35,780 nt of DNA from Actinomycetes bacterium (GTDB taxonomy: Bacteria > Actinomycetota > Acidimicrobiia > Acidimicrobiales > Bog-793): assembly GCA_021786195.1 (NCBI GenBank), contig JAJYNS010000090.1, positions 1-35,780 of the forward strand. Direction: 5' to 3'. The position numbers and the translations under genes are program-made. The notes under the pieces are model-generated. The model was not told the origin of the DNA and did no database searches. It was given only the letters and a program-made list of their open reading frames with translations. Each line of letters begins with the position of its first letter. Within the stretch, counting starts at the first letter, position 1. Of this stretch, positions 7,763 through 15,214 are shown in pieces.

Positions 7763-9540
7763 CGCCCGGCTCGCCTCGTCTCGGGCAGGCCGCGCCCGGG
7801 CGGAGGCGGCCGGCCCGCCGGCGCGCGCCTGCGTGGCTCGTCAGCTCCGGCCGGCTCGCGTCCTTCGCGCTTCCGCCGCTCCTCGGCGGCCTCGCCCTGG
7901 CCGCGTCGCTACCACCCCTCGGGCTGTGGCCCCTCGGACCAGTCGGCGTCGCCCTGCTCGCGTGGTCCTGCGCCGGCCGCCCCTGGCGCAGGCGCCTCGC
8001 CGCCGGCCTGCTCTTCGGCGCCGGCCAGCTCGGCGTCGGCGACGCCTGGGCGCTGCAGTTCACCGGAGCCGGCTACCTGGCCCTCGTCGCGTTCGAGGCG
8101 GCCTTCTTCGCCCTCGCCGCGGCGGCCTCGCCCTCCGGCCGGGGCCGAGTGCCGGCGCTTGCGGGCTGGCTCACCCTCGCGGAGTGGGCTCGGGACTCCT
8201 GGCCCTTCGGTGGCGCTCCGCTCGGCGGGATCGCGCTCGGCCAGACCTCCGGTCCGCTCCTCCAGCTCGCTCGCCTCGGCGGGCCCCTCCTCGTCGCCGG
8301 ATCGGCCTTCCTCGCAGGCACGGCCCTGCAGGACCTGCTCGCCGGGGTGGCGGGACGGCTCCGGCGAGCAGGGCCCCGTCGCTCCGGGGCGACCGGGCTC
8401 GTCGCGTTCGGGATCCTGGCCCTCCTCGGGCTCGCCGGGGCGGCCGCCCCTGACGGCGGCCCGGCTCTCAGCCTGCTCCCCGTGGCCGCCGTCCAGGGAG
8501 GTGGGCCGAGAGGGCTGAGCGCCCTCGACGTCCCGGCCGCCGGGGTCCTCGCCGCCGAGCTGAGGGCGACGCACAACCTCGGCCCCGGCGCCCGTCTCGT
8601 CGTCTGGCCCGAGGATGTCGTGGCGCTCGACCGACCGCTCGCCGGCTCGCCGGAGGAGCACCTCCTCGAGCGGATCGCGTCGGCACGCCGAGCGACGCTC
8701 GTCGCGGGCGTGACGGAGCCGGCAGGCCCGGGCAAGTTCCGCAACGAGGCCGCGGTCTTCGGCCCCTCGGGTCGCCTGATCGGCACCTACGAGAAGGTGC
8801 ACCCGGTGCCCTTCGGCGAGTACGTGCCGCTCCGAGGCCTGCTCGGCCACCTGGTCAGCTTCGCCGCGGTGCCCCTCGACGCCGTGTTCGGCCACGGGAC
8901 GGGGATGATCGCCACGCCGGCAGGGCGGCTCGGCATCCTCATCTCCTACGAGACCTTCTTTGCCTCGAGGGGGCGCTCGGCCACCCGGGCCGGGGCGCAG
9001 CTGCTCCTCGTCCCGACCAACACCGCCTCCTACGCCACGGACCAGGTGCCTGCCCAGGAGCTCGCCGCCTCCCGGCTCCAGGCGGTCGCCGAAGGGCGGG
9101 ACCTCGTCCAGTCGGCGACCGACGGCTACAGCGCGGTGATCGGCCCCTCGGGCCGGGTGCTCGAGCGCTCGGGCCTCGGCCGCGCCTCGGACCTGCGAGC
9201 GCTCGTCGCGCTGCGCTCAGGCCGGACGCTCTACGAGCGCCTCGGGGACTGGCCCGTGCTCGTCCTGGCGGCCACGGCGAGCGCGTCCGGGTGGCTCGAG
9301 GCGCTCTCGGCCCGCCGCCGGCGCCAGCGCCGGCTCGCCGCGAGCACCGGGGCGGAGAAGTCGACCCCCGGAGCCCCCGGCACGCCGGCAGGGGCACCCG
9401 CGACGGCGAGCTCGCCCGGGACGGCGCGGCCCGGGGCCGGCGCAGTCTCCTCGGGCGCCGGCGCACGCGAGCCCCTCGAGCCCTCCCCGAAGAGCACCTG
9501 GTTGAACAGCACGAACTTGCCGACCCAGATCACCCCGTAG
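7759..9540 (+). CDS. lnt: Apolipoprotein N-acyltransferase-like protein (Lnt), Ser at the nucleophile position
   Basis: This 593-residue protein has a hydrophobic N-terminal half (about six segments, 35-230) and a nitrilase-fold domain (about 238-480). The family attaches a third acyl chain to lipoproteins at the membrane. The catalytic Glu (VVWPE, Glu285) and Lys (TYEKVHPVPFGEYVP, Lys346) are present. Where family members carry the catalytic Cys, this protein has ILISYETFF, Ser396. Residues after about 515 form a low-complexity tail that overlaps the opposite-strand GtrA-like gene by 310 bases, and the last membrane segment (about 497-511) lies inside the overlap. The ATG overlaps the hemY stop. 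Its place in a haem operon is unusual; CtaC, encoded nearby, is a candidate lipoprotein substrate. Confidence 0.82.
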   Translation: MTPGSPRLGQAAPGRRRPARRRAPAWLVSSGRLASFALPPLLGGLALAASLPPLGLWPLGPVGVALLAWSCAGRPWRRRLAAGLLFGAGQLGVGDAWALQFTGAGYLALVAFEAAFFALAAAASPSGRGRVPALAGWLTLAEWARDSWPFGGAPLGGIALGQTSGPLLQLARLGGPLLVAGSAFLAGTALQDLLAGVAGRLRRAGPRRSGATGLVAFGILALLGLAGAAAPDGGPALSLLPVAAVQGGGPRGLSALDVPAAGVLAAELRATHNLGPGARLVVWPEDVVALDRPLAGSPEEHLLERIASARRATLVAGVTEPAGPGKFRNEAAVFGPSGRLIGTYEKVHPVPFGEYVPLRGLLGHLVSFAAVPLDAVFGHGTGMIATPAGRLGILISYETFFASRGRSATRAGAQLLLVPTNTASYATDQVPAQELAASRLQAVAEGRDLVQSATDGYSAVIGPSGRVLERSGLGRASDLRALVALRSGRTLYERLGDWPVLVLAATASASGWLEALSARRRRQRRLAASTGAEKSTPGAPGTPAGAPATASSPGTARPGAGAVSSGAGAREPLEPSPKSTWLNSTNLPTQITP

Positions 9541-9968
9541 GTGGCGATGTTCGTCCCGAGCACGACCACCGTCTCGAGGAAGTGGGAGTGCAGGTGGTCC
9601 CTGGCGGCTGCATCGGCGGCGCCGACCGCGATCGTGGAGAGCACCAGGCTCACGGCGGCGATCACCCAGAAGGGCACGACCTCCCGCCAGAGGTGAGAGC
9701 GGCCGGTCTTCCCCCAGGCCCAGGTCCGGTTGAGGTAGTAGGAGGGGAGCGTGGCCACCCCTGCGGCCAGCGCGTTCGACTCGGCGGCCGAGCCGACCTT
9801 GAGCACCCGGAAGAACAGGTAGAGGAGCACCTCGGTGATCACCGTCGAGATCACCGAGACCGCGCAGTAGCGCCAGAGCCTCGGGAACAGCGGGCTGCGG
9901 GGCAGGGCGACGAGCCGCTCGAACCAGCTCAGGCGAGGGCGCGCCCGGCGCGAGGAGTCCGGCGGCAT
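9231..9968 (-). CDS. GtrA-family membrane protein
   Basis: This 245-residue protein has four hydrophobic segments in residues about 30-160. Typical GtrA stretches are RYCAVSVISTVITEVLLY, LPSYYLNRTWAWG (the conserved N-R-x-W/F region) and WVGKFVLFNQVLFG. The family is thought to flip or carry lipid-linked sugars for cell-surface glycans. Residues after about 162 are Pro/Ala/Arg-rich with no recognisable fold. They lie antisense to the end of lnt, so the stop at 9231 may simply reflect the scarcity of stops in GC-rich DNA. The ATG at 9968 is supported by TACACT 8 bases upstream and no Shine-Dalgarno sequence. It is divergent from tesB, whose promoter overlaps its own. Confidence 0.85.
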   Translation of the reverse strand: MPPDSSRRARPRLSWFERLVALPRSPLFPRLWRYCAVSVISTVITEVLLYLFFRVLKVGSAAESNALAAGVATLPSYYLNRTWAWGKTGRSHLWREVVPFWVIAAVSLVLSTIAVGAADAAARDHLHSHFLETVVVLGTNIATYGVIWVGKFVLFNQVLFGEGSRGSRAPAPEETAPAPGRAVPGELAVAGAPAGVPGAPGVDFSAPVLAASRRWRRRRAESASSHPDALAVAARTSTGQSPRRS

Positions 9969-9976
9969 CGGGGCGA

Positions 9977-9982
9977 AGTGTA
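9977..9982 (-). promoter_or_regulatory. -10 box for a leaderless GtrA-gene transcript
   Basis: On the minus strand the sequence is TACACT, fitting TANNNT, with 8 bases between it and the ATG at 9968-9966. It shares two bases with the opposing tesB -10 box, so both promoters cannot be occupied at once. Confidence 0.55.
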
Positions 9983-9986
9983 CCGT
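9981..9986 (+). promoter_or_regulatory. -10 box for a leaderless tesB transcript
   Basis: TACCGT fits TANNNT and ends 7 bases before the ATG at 9994. This spacing, and the lack of a Shine-Dalgarno sequence, are why I prefer 9994 to the in-frame GTG at 9985, which would overlap the box itself. Confidence 0.55.
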
Positions 9987-9993
9987 GTGCCCG

Positions 9994-10944
9994 ATGGGCG
10001 CTCCGGTGGACGAGCTGCTCCACCTGCTCGATCTCGAGACGGTCGAGGTCGACCGCTACCGGGGCCGCAGCATCGACGAGGACCGCCTGCGCGTCTTCGG
10101 CGGCCAGGTCGCCGCCCAGGCGCTCGTCGCCGCCGGCAGGACCGTCGAGCGGGGTCGGGTCCACTCGCTCCACTCCTACTTCCTCCGGCCCGGCGACCCG
10201 CACCGCCCGATCCTGTACGAGGTGGACCGGATCCGCGACGGGCGGTCGTTCACCACCCGCCGGGTCGTCGCGATCCAGCGAGGCGAGGCGGTCTTCAACC
10301 TCCAGTGCTCGTTCCACGTCGAGGAGGACGGCCTCGTCCACGAGGACCCGCCGCCCGAGGCACCGGCGCCGGAGGGGCTCGCACCCCCCGGAGAGCCCGA
10401 GCGCGACACTCGCATGGCGCCTCGAGGCTTCCCGGAGCCTCATGGTCTCGAGGTCCGCTTCGTCACCGAGCTGCCCTGGACCCGAGACGGGGAGGCAGGC
10501 AGCCGCGAGCTGCTGTGGCTGCGAGCCGGCGGACCGCTCGGCGACGACCCGGTCGTCCACGCCGCGGTCGTGGTCTTCGCCTCGGACCTCACCCTGTTCG
10601 ACTCGATCCTGCAGCGGCACGGCATCCCCCGAGGCGAGCCGAGCGTCGCCGGCGCGAGCCTGGACCACTGCATGTGGTTCCACCGGCCCCTTCGGGCCGA
10701 CCGGTGGCTGCTGTACGAGCACCGCAGCCCGGTCGCCTACGGCGCTCGGGGGCTCGCCGTGGGCAGCCTGCACGACGTGGAGGGGCATCTCGTGGCGAGC
10801 GTCGTGCAGGAGGGGCTCGTGCGCCTGAGGCCGGGCTCGCCCTACCGGGCGCGCCTCGGGCACGCCGACGACGGCGCGACGGGCTCCGGAGAGGCGGCCG
10901 GGGCCGGGGGCCCCGCGGCCGGCACCGGCCCGGGGGGCGGCTAG
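9994..10944 (+). CDS. tesB: Acyl-CoA thioesterase II (TesB family)
   Basis: This 316-residue double hot-dog protein hydrolyses acyl-CoA to free fatty acid and CoA. The first hot-dog has VFGGQVAAQALVAA and HSLHSYFLRPGD. The second has the family's Asp/Ser-Thr/Gln active-site set: Asp224 in SLDHCMWFHRP, Ser245 in EHRSPVAYGARG and Gln272 in SVVQEGLVR. About 30 Pro-rich residues link the halves, and the C-terminal tail (from about residue 285) is Gly/Ala-rich low complexity. It stands alone, divergent from the GtrA-like gene, with a 37-residue ORF starting 3 bases after its stop. Nothing nearby ties it to a particular lipid pathway. Confidence 0.92.
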   Translation: MGAPVDELLHLLDLETVEVDRYRGRSIDEDRLRVFGGQVAAQALVAAGRTVERGRVHSLHSYFLRPGDPHRPILYEVDRIRDGRSFTTRRVVAIQRGEAVFNLQCSFHVEEDGLVHEDPPPEAPAPEGLAPPGEPERDTRMAPRGFPEPHGLEVRFVTELPWTRDGEAGSRELLWLRAGGPLGDDPVVHAAVVVFASDLTLFDSILQRHGIPRGEPSVAGASLDHCMWFHRPLRADRWLLYEHRSPVAYGARGLAVGSLHDVEGHLVASVVQEGLVRLRPGSPYRARLGHADDGATGSGEAAGAGGPAAGTGPGGG

Positions 10945-10946
10945 AG

Positions 10947-11060
10947 GTGCCGGCCCCCTTCTACGCCGGCATGGCGGTCTTCTTCGTGCTGCTCGCCTCG
11001 CTCCTCGTCGCCGTGCTGCGCTTCTACCGCAAGCTCGGACGGCCCCGCCGGCGGCCCTGA
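10947..11060 (+). CDS. Predicted 37-residue single-pass membrane peptide
   Basis: A GTG at 10947, just after the tesB stop, opens a 37-codon frame. The product has a short N-terminus (VPAPFYAG), one hydrophobic segment at about residues 9-25 and a strongly basic end (RFYRKLGRPRRRP), fitting an inside-C-terminal membrane peptide. A G-rich run (10932-10937) lies upstream but too far to be a convincing ribosome site. I do not recognise the family. The clean amphipathic pattern and position right after tesB argue for it; its short length and the frequency of chance frames in GC-rich DNA argue against. Confidence 0.35.
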   Translation: MPAPFYAGMAVFFVLLASLLVAVLRFYRKLGRPRRRP

Positions 11061-11101
11061 GCGGGAGCGGCCCGAGAGCCTGAGCGGGAGCGGCCCGAGA
11101 G
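11056..11101. repeat. Perfect 23-bp tandem duplication
   Basis: The 23 bases at 11056-11078 are repeated exactly at 11079-11101. The first copy contains the TGA that ends the small membrane ORF. The array fills most of the gap between two convergent genes, so it does not disrupt coding. Confidence 0.9.
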
Positions 11102-11127
11102 GGACGAGCGCGATCGGGCCGGGGCGC

Positions 11128-11544
11128 TCAGTGGCTGCCGCCCCGGCGGCTCTCCACGATGACCCCGATCAGCGCGGAGATCGCGAGGGTGAAGCCGAGC
11201 GTGGCCGTCCAGAAGCCGAAGACGAGGGACAGCGCGACCAAGAGCGCCGCCGCGCCGAACGTGAAGGGCCAGATGCTCGAGGAGGGGAAGACGCCGACGA
11301 CGCTCCCTGCGGCGGAGGCCGGGGTCGCGTCGGGATCGTCCTCGGCGCGGCGGGTCATCCGCCGGGACCACCACAGGTAGTAGCTGCCGGGCACCAGGCC
11401 GAGGAGCCCGAACGCGGCGAGCATCACCGTGCCCCCGCCGGTCGTCCCGATGTACTGGCGGGGAAGGCCGGTCGCCCAGTAGATGAGGGCGATGACGAAG
11501 CCGAAGACCGCCAGGGCCAGCATGAGGTAGGACTCGTGCTTCAC
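11128..11544 (-). CDS. ctaF: Cytochrome c oxidase subunit IV, actinobacterial type
   Basis: This 138-residue protein has four hydrophobic segments (about 5-25, 39-60, 92-112 and 114-130). The start [19 protein letters not shown] and the [19 protein letters not shown] segment are like those of the actinobacterial oxidase subunit IV. This small subunit belongs to the aa3 oxidase and the bc1-aa3 supercomplex. The GTG at 11544 overlaps the ctaD stop as GTGA, with GGAGG four bases upstream. It is the last gene of ctaC-ctaD-ctaF and ends 27 bases from a tandem repeat. Confidence 0.9.
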   Translation of the reverse strand: MKHESYLMLALAVFGFVIALIYWATGLPRQYIGTTGGGTVMLAAFGLLGLVPGSYYLWWSRRMTRRAEDDPDATPASAAGSVVGVFPSSSIWPFTFGAAALLVALSLVFGFWTATLGFTLAISALIGVIVESRRGGSH

Positions 11545-13283
11545 CGCTCCTCCCCCGCTCCCCGCTCGGTCGCGCCGGCCACGGCCCCCGCAGGCACCGG
11601 CTCCCCCTGCCTTCGGGCGCGGCGCTCCTCCTCGTACTTGTGCACCGTGTGCTCCGGGTGGTTGTAGTCCCAGACCGGCCGCTCCGAGCGGATCGGCGGC
11701 AGCCGGTAGAAGTTGTGGTGCGGCGGCGGCGAGGAGGTCGCCCACTCGAGCGTGTGGCCGTCCCAGGGGTTCGCCGAGGCCTGGATCGGCCGGCGCCAGG
11801 AGACGTAGACGTTGACGAGCATGATCGCGACCGCGACGAAGAGCAGGTAGGCGCCGACGGTCGAGATGCGGTTCAGCGTGGTCCAGCCGGTCGAGGCCGA
11901 GTACTCGGCGATGCGCCTCGGCATTCCGTGGAGCCCGAGCAGGTACTGGGGCATGAAGGTCACCCAGAACCCGACGAACATGAACCAGAAGCTCGCCTTG
12001 CCGAGGCTCTCGCGCAGCATCCTTCCGAACATCTTCGGGTACCAGTAGTAGAAGCCGGCGAAGCCGCCGAAGACCGCGGAGCCGAAGAGGACCTCGTGGA
12101 AGTGCGCCACGACGAAGTAGGTGTCGTGGGTGGCGAAGTCGATCGGAGGGGAGGCGAGGAAGATCCCCGTGACCCCGCCGAAGAGGAAGACGATGAGGAA
12201 CCCGACGGCGAAGAGCATCGGGGTGTCGAACTTGAGCGAGCCCCGCCACATCGTCCCGATCCAGTTGAAGAACTTCAGGCCCGTCGGCACCGCGATCAGG
12301 TACGACATCAGGCTGAAGAAGGGCAGCAGGACGACGCCGGTCGTGAACATGTGGTGCGCCCAGACGCTCGTCGACAGCGCGGCGATGGAGATGGTGGCGA
12401 AGACCATCCCCCGGTAGCCGAAGACCGGCTTGCGGCTGAACACCGGCAGGACCTCGGTGACCATCCCGAAGTAGGGGAGGGCGAGGATGTAGACCTCCGG
12501 GTGGCCGAAGAACCAGAAGAGGTTCTGCCACAGCACCGGCACCCCCCCGCCGGACACCGAGTAGATGTGGGTGCCGAGGTGCCGGTCGCACCAGAGCATG
12601 ACGACGGCCGCGGTGAGGACCGGGAAGGCGATCAGGATCAGCAGGCCCGTCACCATCATGTTCCAGGTGAAGATGGGCATGCGGAACATCGTCAGCCCCG
12701 GGGCGCGCAGGTAGAACACCGTCGTGATGATGTTCACTCCGGTGAAGATCGCCGAGAACCCCGTCAGGATGAGCGCGACGATCCACATGTCCGGCCCGGC
12801 GCCGGGAGAGTTGACGGCGTCGGACAGCGGCGCGTAGGCGACCCAGCCGAAGTCGGCCGCGCCGCCGACGGTGAAGAAGCCGAGCACCATCGTCGTGCCG
12901 CCGAACAGGTACAGCCAGTAGGACAGGGCGTTGAGGCGGGGGAACGCCATGTCCGGGGCGCCGATCTGCAGCGGGACGAAGAAGTTGGCCAGGCCGCCGA
13001 AGGCGAACGGCCCGGCGAAGAGGTAGAGCATCAGGCTGCCGTGCATCGTGAACAGCTCGTTGTAGGTGTGCTGGCTCACGATGGTGTTGTCCGGCGAGGC
13101 GAGCTGGGTCCGCATGAGGACCGCGAAGATCCCCGCGAGGCAGAAGAAGGCGAGCGAGGTGATCATGTAGCTCTTGCCGATCACCTTGTGGTCCGTCGAG
13201 GTGATCCACTTGAGGATCCCCGTCGGGCCGTGCTCCTCCTCCGGGTGGCCGGCGAGCGCCGGCCGCTCAGCGATCAGCGTCAT
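11541..13283 (-). CDS. ctaD: Cytochrome c oxidase subunit I (aa3 type)
   Basis: This 580-residue protein is the catalytic subunit of the proton-pumping oxidase. Haem a ligands are His81 (FTMHGSLM) and His396. The haem a3 ligand is His394 (VAHFH). CuB ligands are His261, in GHPEVY with the cross-linking Tyr265, and His310/His311 (WAHHM). Glu264 of the D channel and Lys337 of the K channel (PTGLKFFNW) are both present, so this is an A1-type oxidase. The residue after VAHFH is Glu397, where many family members have Tyr. Twelve or more membrane segments and a C-terminal [11 protein letters not shown] region are as expected. The ATG overlaps the ctaC stop. Confidence 0.97.
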   Translation of the reverse strand: MTLIAERPALAGHPEEEHGPTGILKWITSTDHKVIGKSYMITSLAFFCLAGIFAVLMRTQLASPDNTIVSQHTYNELFTMHGSLMLYLFAGPFAFGGLANFFVPLQIGAPDMAFPRLNALSYWLYLFGGTTMVLGFFTVGGAADFGWVAYAPLSDAVNSPGAGPDMWIVALILTGFSAIFTGVNIITTVFYLRAPGLTMFRMPIFTWNMMVTGLLILIAFPVLTAAVVMLWCDRHLGTHIYSVSGGGVPVLWQNLFWFFGHPEVYILALPYFGMVTEVLPVFSRKPVFGYRGMVFATISIAALSTSVWAHHMFTTGVVLLPFFSLMSYLIAVPTGLKFFNWIGTMWRGSLKFDTPMLFAVGFLIVFLFGGVTGIFLASPPIDFATHDTYFVVAHFHEVLFGSAVFGGFAGFYYWYPKMFGRMLRESLGKASFWFMFVGFWVTFMPQYLLGLHGMPRRIAEYSASTGWTTLNRISTVGAYLLFVAVAIMLVNVYVSWRRPIQASANPWDGHTLEWATSSPPPHHNFYRLPPIRSERPVWDYNHPEHTVHKYEEERRARRQGEPVPAGAVAGATERGAGEER

Positions 13284-14242
13284 GACCCCGCTCCTCGCTC
13301 TGCGCTGGACGTCTCGACGGCCGCCCGCCCTCCGGCGGCCGTTGTCGTTGCCGCGGTGGTCTTCGCCGCCACCGGGCCGGCGGCGGCGGCCTGGCTCGAC
13401 TGCTCGGAGGCGAGCCAGGCGGTGAACTTCGGCGCCGGCAGCACCCGCACGCTGAAGAGCATCTCGGAGTGGTACAGCCCGCAGTAGGTGGAGCACTGCC
13501 CCCGGTAGACACCGGGGCGCGTCGGGGTGAAGTCGAAGCGGTTCGTCACGCCCGGCTGGGCGAGGCGGCTGAAGTTGAACTCCGGCACGTAGAAGCCGTG
13601 GACCACGTCCGCCGAGTTGAGCACGATGCGCGTCGTCTCCCCGAGGGGGATCACGAGCTGCGGGTACTGCTTGGAGGTCGCAGGCTGGGCCAGCAGCCGC
13701 GGCTCGGCCGACGTCTCGATGCGCACGCCCTGCGCACGGCCCTGGGGCGAGTAGTAGCTGAACCGCCACCCCCACCGGTAGGCGAGGACGTGGACGATCT
13801 CCGCCGGGTGGCTCGAGACGGCGTCGATCTCGTTCTCCGTGACGACGGTGAAGGCGAAGATCCCGGCGACGATGAGGATCGGGATCGTCGTGTAGACGAT
13901 CTCGATCGGCAGGTTCTCGTGGAACTGCCTCGGCATCTGGTCGCCGCTGCGGCGCCGGTAGCGGGCGAGCGCGAAGAAGATGAGCCCCCAGACGATCGCG
14001 GCGACGACGAGCCCGGCGATCATCAAGCCGACCCACAGCTTGAACTCGTCGTGCCCCTGGGTCGTCGCCCCCCGGAAGGCGCCGAAGGTCGGCGCCTGGC
14101 AGCCCCCGAGGATGAGCGCGCCGCCGGCGACCGCGAGCAGGGGGACGAGACGGCGGCGGATCGGCCTCCTCGGCGCCGGCCGTGGCCCGTCCGTCACCGG
14201 GCGAGCAGGGAGGACGCGACGGCGCGCCGTGTGTGGGGCCAC
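13280..14242 (-). CDS. ctaC: Cytochrome c oxidase subunit II (lipoprotein, CuA site)
   Basis: This 320-residue protein receives electrons from QcrC. An Arg-rich N-terminus and hydrophobic stretch lead to a lipobox LGGC with Cys48, so it is probably a lipoprotein and possibly a substrate of the Lnt-like protein in this window. Two membrane segments follow (about 69-92 and 117-134). The CuA ligands are complete: His215 (VVHGF), Cys250, Cys254, His258 and Met261 ([12 protein letters not shown]). The C-terminus after about 278 is Ala/Thr-rich and low complexity. The GTG at 14242 has TAATCT 7 bases upstream and no Shine-Dalgarno sequence, so it is likely leaderless. It heads ctaC-ctaD-ctaF. Confidence 0.96.
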   Translation of the reverse strand: MAPHTARRRVLPARPVTDGPRPAPRRPIRRRLVPLLAVAGGALILGGCQAPTFGAFRGATTQGHDEFKLWVGLMIAGLVVAAIVWGLIFFALARYRRRSGDQMPRQFHENLPIEIVYTTIPILIVAGIFAFTVVTENEIDAVSSHPAEIVHVLAYRWGWRFSYYSPQGRAQGVRIETSAEPRLLAQPATSKQYPQLVIPLGETTRIVLNSADVVHGFYVPEFNFSRLAQPGVTNRFDFTPTRPGVYRGQCSTYCGLYHSEMLFSVRVLPAPKFTAWLASEQSSQAAAAGPVAAKTTAATTTAAGGRAAVETSSAERGAGS

Positions 14243-14249
14243 GCGCCCG

Positions 14250-14255
14250 AGATTA
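14250..14255 (-). promoter_or_regulatory. -10 box for a leaderless ctaC transcript
   Basis: On the minus strand the sequence is TAATCT, fitting TANNNT, with 7 bases to the GTG at 14242-14240. It drives the ctaC-ctaD-ctaF oxidase operon. It also shows that the oxidase operon need not depend on read-through from the gene upstream. Confidence 0.6.
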
Positions 14256-14338
14256 GCGAGCGCCCCGGCGGGGGGGCCAACCGGCGGCGGGGGGCGATCG
14301 GGCGGCGGATCGGCGTGCCAGGCCCGATCGCTCCGGGC

Positions 14339-14938
14339 TCAGCCCGCCGCTCGGGACCCCTGGCCGCCTCGCTCGCGTGCCGCCCGTCGGGCCGCCCCGG
14401 CGGCGAGGCCGAGACCCCGGAAACCGGCACGCGCCACCCGGCCCGCGGCGGGCGCGAGCTGCCTCCCGGCCGCCGAGGCGATCGAAGACGCCCTGCTCGC
14501 CGCCGACCCGAAGCTCGCGACCGGCTCGGCTGGCCGCCGGGCGCCACCCGGTGCCACGGAGTAGGTCGTGCCCCGCTCGACTCTCAGGAGCACGAGCGCG
14601 ACGAGCTCGGCGAGCACGACGCCGAGGAGGTGGAGCTGTGAGTGGAACAGCAGCGGCGAGAGCGCGAGCAGGGCGAGGAGCACGAGGTCGAGGACGTGGT
14701 GCGCCCTCGGCGAGAGCGCCCGGAAGGCGCCGAGGCGGCTCCGGGTGCACGCGGCGAGCAGCACCAGCGCGATCCCGGTGGAGGCCAGCAGCAGCAGGCT
14801 TGCCCCCGGGGCGCGCAGGCCGCCGGCGATCAGGGCGGCGGCGAGGACGTACTCGGCAAGGACGTGGTAGGTGAAGGCGACGCGCCGCCTCGGCGACGCG
14901 CGCCACCCTCGCCCGACGCGCCCCGCGTGATCGCTCAC
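14339..14938 (-). CDS. Predicted four-segment membrane protein, unknown function
   Basis: This 199-residue protein has hydrophobic segments at about 25-42, 45-62, 82-98 and 102-119. They are separated by short loops with conserved-looking motifs FTYHVLAEYVL, CTRSRLGAFRALSPRAHHVLD and SPLLFHSQ. From about residue 130 it becomes Ala/Arg/Ser-rich low complexity. I do not recognise the family. Its GTG start lies 22 bases after the tatA stop in the same direction, so it is probably the last gene of the pst-tatA transcript. It ends 96 bases before the ctaC start. The membrane half is very likely real; the long C-terminal tail is less certain. Confidence 0.65.
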   Translation of the reverse strand: MSDHAGRVGRGWRASPRRRVAFTYHVLAEYVLAAALIAGGLRAPGASLLLLASTGIALVLLAACTRSRLGAFRALSPRAHHVLDLVLLALLALSPLLFHSQLHLLGVVLAELVALVLLRVERGTTYSVAPGGARRPAEPVASFGSAASRASSIASAAGRQLAPAAGRVARAGFRGLGLAAGAARRAARERGGQGSRAAG

Positions 14939-14960
14939 GGCGAGCGCCGGCGCGCGGTCG

Positions 14961-15188
14961 TCAGCTGCCGCTCGACTCCTTCGGGGTCTCGACCGCCTGC
15001 GCCGCCTGCGCCGCCTGCCCTGGGCGCTCGCCCTGCTCGAGTCCCTTCTTGAACTCGTGTGACGCGCTCCCGAGCCCGCGTGCCAGCTTCGGCAGCTGCG
15101 AGCCGCCGAAGAGCAGCACGACGACGACGACGGCGATGACGATCAGCCCGTCCGGGCCGAAGATCTCTGCGAGCACGGAACCGGACAC
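14961..15188 (-). CDS. tatA: Sec-independent (Tat) translocase subunit TatA-like
   Basis: This 75-residue protein has one N-terminal membrane segment (about 14-27), the hinge FGGSQLPKLARGLGSA and an amphipathic basic helix (EFKKGLEQG), followed by a Gln/Ala-rich tail. That is the TatA/TatE layout. TatA multimers form the pore that exports folded proteins with twin-arginine signals, such as Rieske proteins. GAGGAG lies 5 bases before the GTG at 15188, fixing the start. It sits 26 bases after pstA, so it is probably co-transcribed with the phosphate genes, an unusual partner. No tatC is in the window. Confidence 0.88.
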   Translation of the reverse strand: MSGSVLAEIFGPDGLIVIAVVVVVLLFGGSQLPKLARGLGSASHEFKKGLEQGERPGQAAQAAQAVETPKESSGS

Positions 15189-15214
15189 TAGCGCTCCTCT
15201 CCCCCCCGCGCTCC

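Noticed and set aside
11640-13487. Long plus-strand frame antisense to ctaD
   Set aside because: Charged, repetitive peptide typical of antisense frames in GC-rich genes; ctaD on the other strand has full catalytic motifs.
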